7,303 nt of DNA from positions 1 to 7,303 of the forward strand of contig JAAYQB010000078.1 of assembly GCA_012519525.1 (NCBI GenBank), read 5' to 3'. Source of the DNA: Bacteroidales bacterium (GTDB lineage Bacteria > Bacteroidota > Bacteroidia > Bacteroidales > WCHB1-69). This document shows, in pieces, positions 6,459 through 7,303 of this stretch (the first letter of the stretch is position 1; the number at the start of each line of letters is the position of its first letter). A program made the translations under genes and the position numbers. Under the pieces are notes generated by a model. That model was not told the DNA's origin. It saw only the letters and a list, made by a program, of their open reading frames with translations, and did no database searches.

Positions 6459-6479
6459 ATGTTTTATTACTTTGAATAA
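6459..6479 (+). other. Six-codon minigene overlapping the MATE start (possible upstream ORF)
   Basis: ATG at 6459 opens MFYYFE and stops at TAA 6477-6479, in a different frame from the transporter and overlapping its TTG start at 6472. AAGGAAAG at 6439-6446 lies 12 nt upstream of the ATG, a weak and over-spaced Shine-Dalgarno. It may be meaningless, a coupled upstream ORF, or the true start separated from the transporter frame by one base (removing one T from 6462-6465 would join them as MFITLNKQ). Confidence 0.25.
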
Positions 6480-7303
6480 GCAAATTCTTCGGCTTGCCAT
6501 TCCCAACATTATTACTACTATTACAGTTCCTTTATTAGGAATTGTAGACTTGGCGATAGTTGGACATATGGGAAGTGAACAATACATTGGTGCTATTGCA
6601 ATTGCCACCATGATGTTTAATCTCATTTACTGGAATTTCGGATTTTTACGCATGGGTACGAGTGGCTTTACGGCTCAAGCCTATGGTGCAGTAAATAAAA
6701 CCGAAATCATGCATGTTTTTGTTCGTGCTATGTCAATAGCATTGCTCAGTTCATTTTTGCTGATAGTGTTTCAATATCCGATAAAAGTATTGATATTGAA
6801 GTTGGTTAGTGGAAGTGAAATGGTAGAAAACTATGCAATTCTTTATTTTGATATATGTATTTGGGCAGCACCGGCTACGCTTTCGCTTTATGTGATAAAA
6901 GGATGGTTTATTGGTATGCAAAATGCAAAAACACCTATGTGGATAGCTATTCAAATCAATGTTATCAATATAGCTTTAAGTTTGTTTTTTGTGTTAGGAT
7001 TAGGAATGAAAATAGAAGGAGTAGCATTAGGTACTTTAATAGCCCAGTATTTAGGACTTTTTACAGCTTTAGTGCTATGGTATATATATTATCGTAAGTA
7101 CATTTCTTTCATTAAGATAAAAGAAGCGATAGCATTTGATAAAATGAAAGAATTTTTTAAAGTAAACATAGATATTTATTTAAGAACATTATGCTTAATT
7201 GCTGTTTTTACTTTTATTCCGGCTGAAGGGGCTAAAATGGGAGATACTATTTTAGCTGTCAATGCTTTGCTTATGCAATTTTTTATGCTGTTTTCTTATG
7301 TTA
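6472..7303 (+). CDS. MATE-family multidrug/toxin efflux transporter (DinF-like), N-terminal 277 residues, partial
   Basis: The frame is open from TTG 6472 to the window end. From TTG the protein starts MNKQILRLAIPNIITTITVP, as I recall for Bacteroidetes DinF-type MATE proteins. Transmembrane segments lie at about 8-30, 36-58, 86-104, 122-143, 158-178, 183-204 and 235-255. Family features include VDLAIVGHMGSEQYIGAIA at 25-43 with Asp26 in helix 1, GFLRMGTSGFTAQAYG at 57-72, and KGWFIGMQNAKTPM at 143-156 ending the fourth helix. Such proteins export organic cations or metabolites using a Na+ or H+ gradient; the substrate is unknown. The first in-frame ATG (6568) would remove helix 1 and its Asp, and an in-frame stop lies at 6433, so TTG (or ATT 6466) is the likely start. 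It lies 31 nt after mreB without a terminator between. The C-terminal lobe is outside the window. Confidence 0.88.
   Translation, partial: MNKQILRLAIPNIITTITVPLLGIVDLAIVGHMGSEQYIGAIAIATMMFNLIYWNFGFLRMGTSGFTAQAYGAVNKTEIMHVFVRAMSIALLSSFLLIVFQYPIKVLILKLVSGSEMVENYAILYFDICIWAAPATLSLYVIKGWFIGMQNAKTPMWIAIQINVINIALSLFFVLGLGMKIEGVALGTLIAQYLGLFTALVLWYIYYRKYISFIKIKEAIAFDKMKEFFKVNIDIYLRTLCLIAVFTFIPAEGAKMGDTILAVNALLMQFFMLFSYV

Noticed and set aside
6751..7097. Overlapping short frames on both strands (67 codons minus, 80 codons plus) over the MATE gene
   Set aside because: They are shadows of the transporter, whose own frame is open through the whole region and shows family motifs.
1..7303. An undescribed defence, mobile or biosynthetic system
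   Set aside because: Every complete gene belongs to a known housekeeping or transport family; there are no integrase, transposase, nuclease or repeat-array signatures. The only unusual elements are the operon arrangement and the small subunit reported above.

Overview
The window looks like chromosomal sequence from an anaerobic, propionate-forming member of the Bacteroidetes (Bacteroidota), most likely order Bacteroidales. It is strongly AT-rich. Most genes have A/T-only leaders without Shine-Dalgarno sequences. The promoter-like sites have the Bacteroidetes TAnnTTTG shape. The gene set (Na+-translocating acyl-CoA decarboxylase, purH next to mreB, a MATE protein starting NKQILRLAIPN) fits that group. 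This assignment rests on recalled family features, not on a search.

Layout. (1) Bases 1-2521, plus strand: the last 39 codons of a biotin-dependent carboxyltransferase (MmdA/PccB type), a TerC/Alx-family membrane protein, the beta (Na+-pumping) subunit of a methylmalonyl-CoA/oxaloacetate-type decarboxylase, and a 41-residue single-span OadG-like subunit. The gaps are 9, 30 and 18 nt. A clear intrinsic terminator (2541-2577) ends the unit. (2) Bases 2601-3617, minus strand: a PfkB-family heptose-7-phosphate kinase (HldA/RfaE domain I), converging on that terminator. (3) Bases 3618-3871: a 254-nt AT-rich divergent intergenic region with a promoter-like site facing each way. (4) Bases 3872-7303, plus strand: purH, mreB and the first 277 codons of a MATE-family transporter that runs off the window and probably starts at TTG.

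How the genes work together. The first block is part of the succinate-to-propionate pathway. The carboxyltransferase moves CO2 from methylmalonyl-CoA to a biotin carrier. The beta subunit decarboxylates carboxybiotin and exports Na+, and the small membrane protein probably helps assemble or stabilise the pump. The biotin carrier is not in the visible part. The remaining genes are housekeeping: LPS-core heptose activation, the last two steps of IMP synthesis, the cell-shape actin, and an efflux-type transporter.

I see no CRISPR array, mobile element, tRNA, rRNA or obvious undescribed defence system. The points most worth a second look are the terC gene inside the decarboxylase operon, the 41-residue subunit with a textbook Shine-Dalgarno in a lineage that rarely uses one, the near-identical start regions of that gene and mmdB, mreB without mreC beside it, and the TTG start of the MATE gene.
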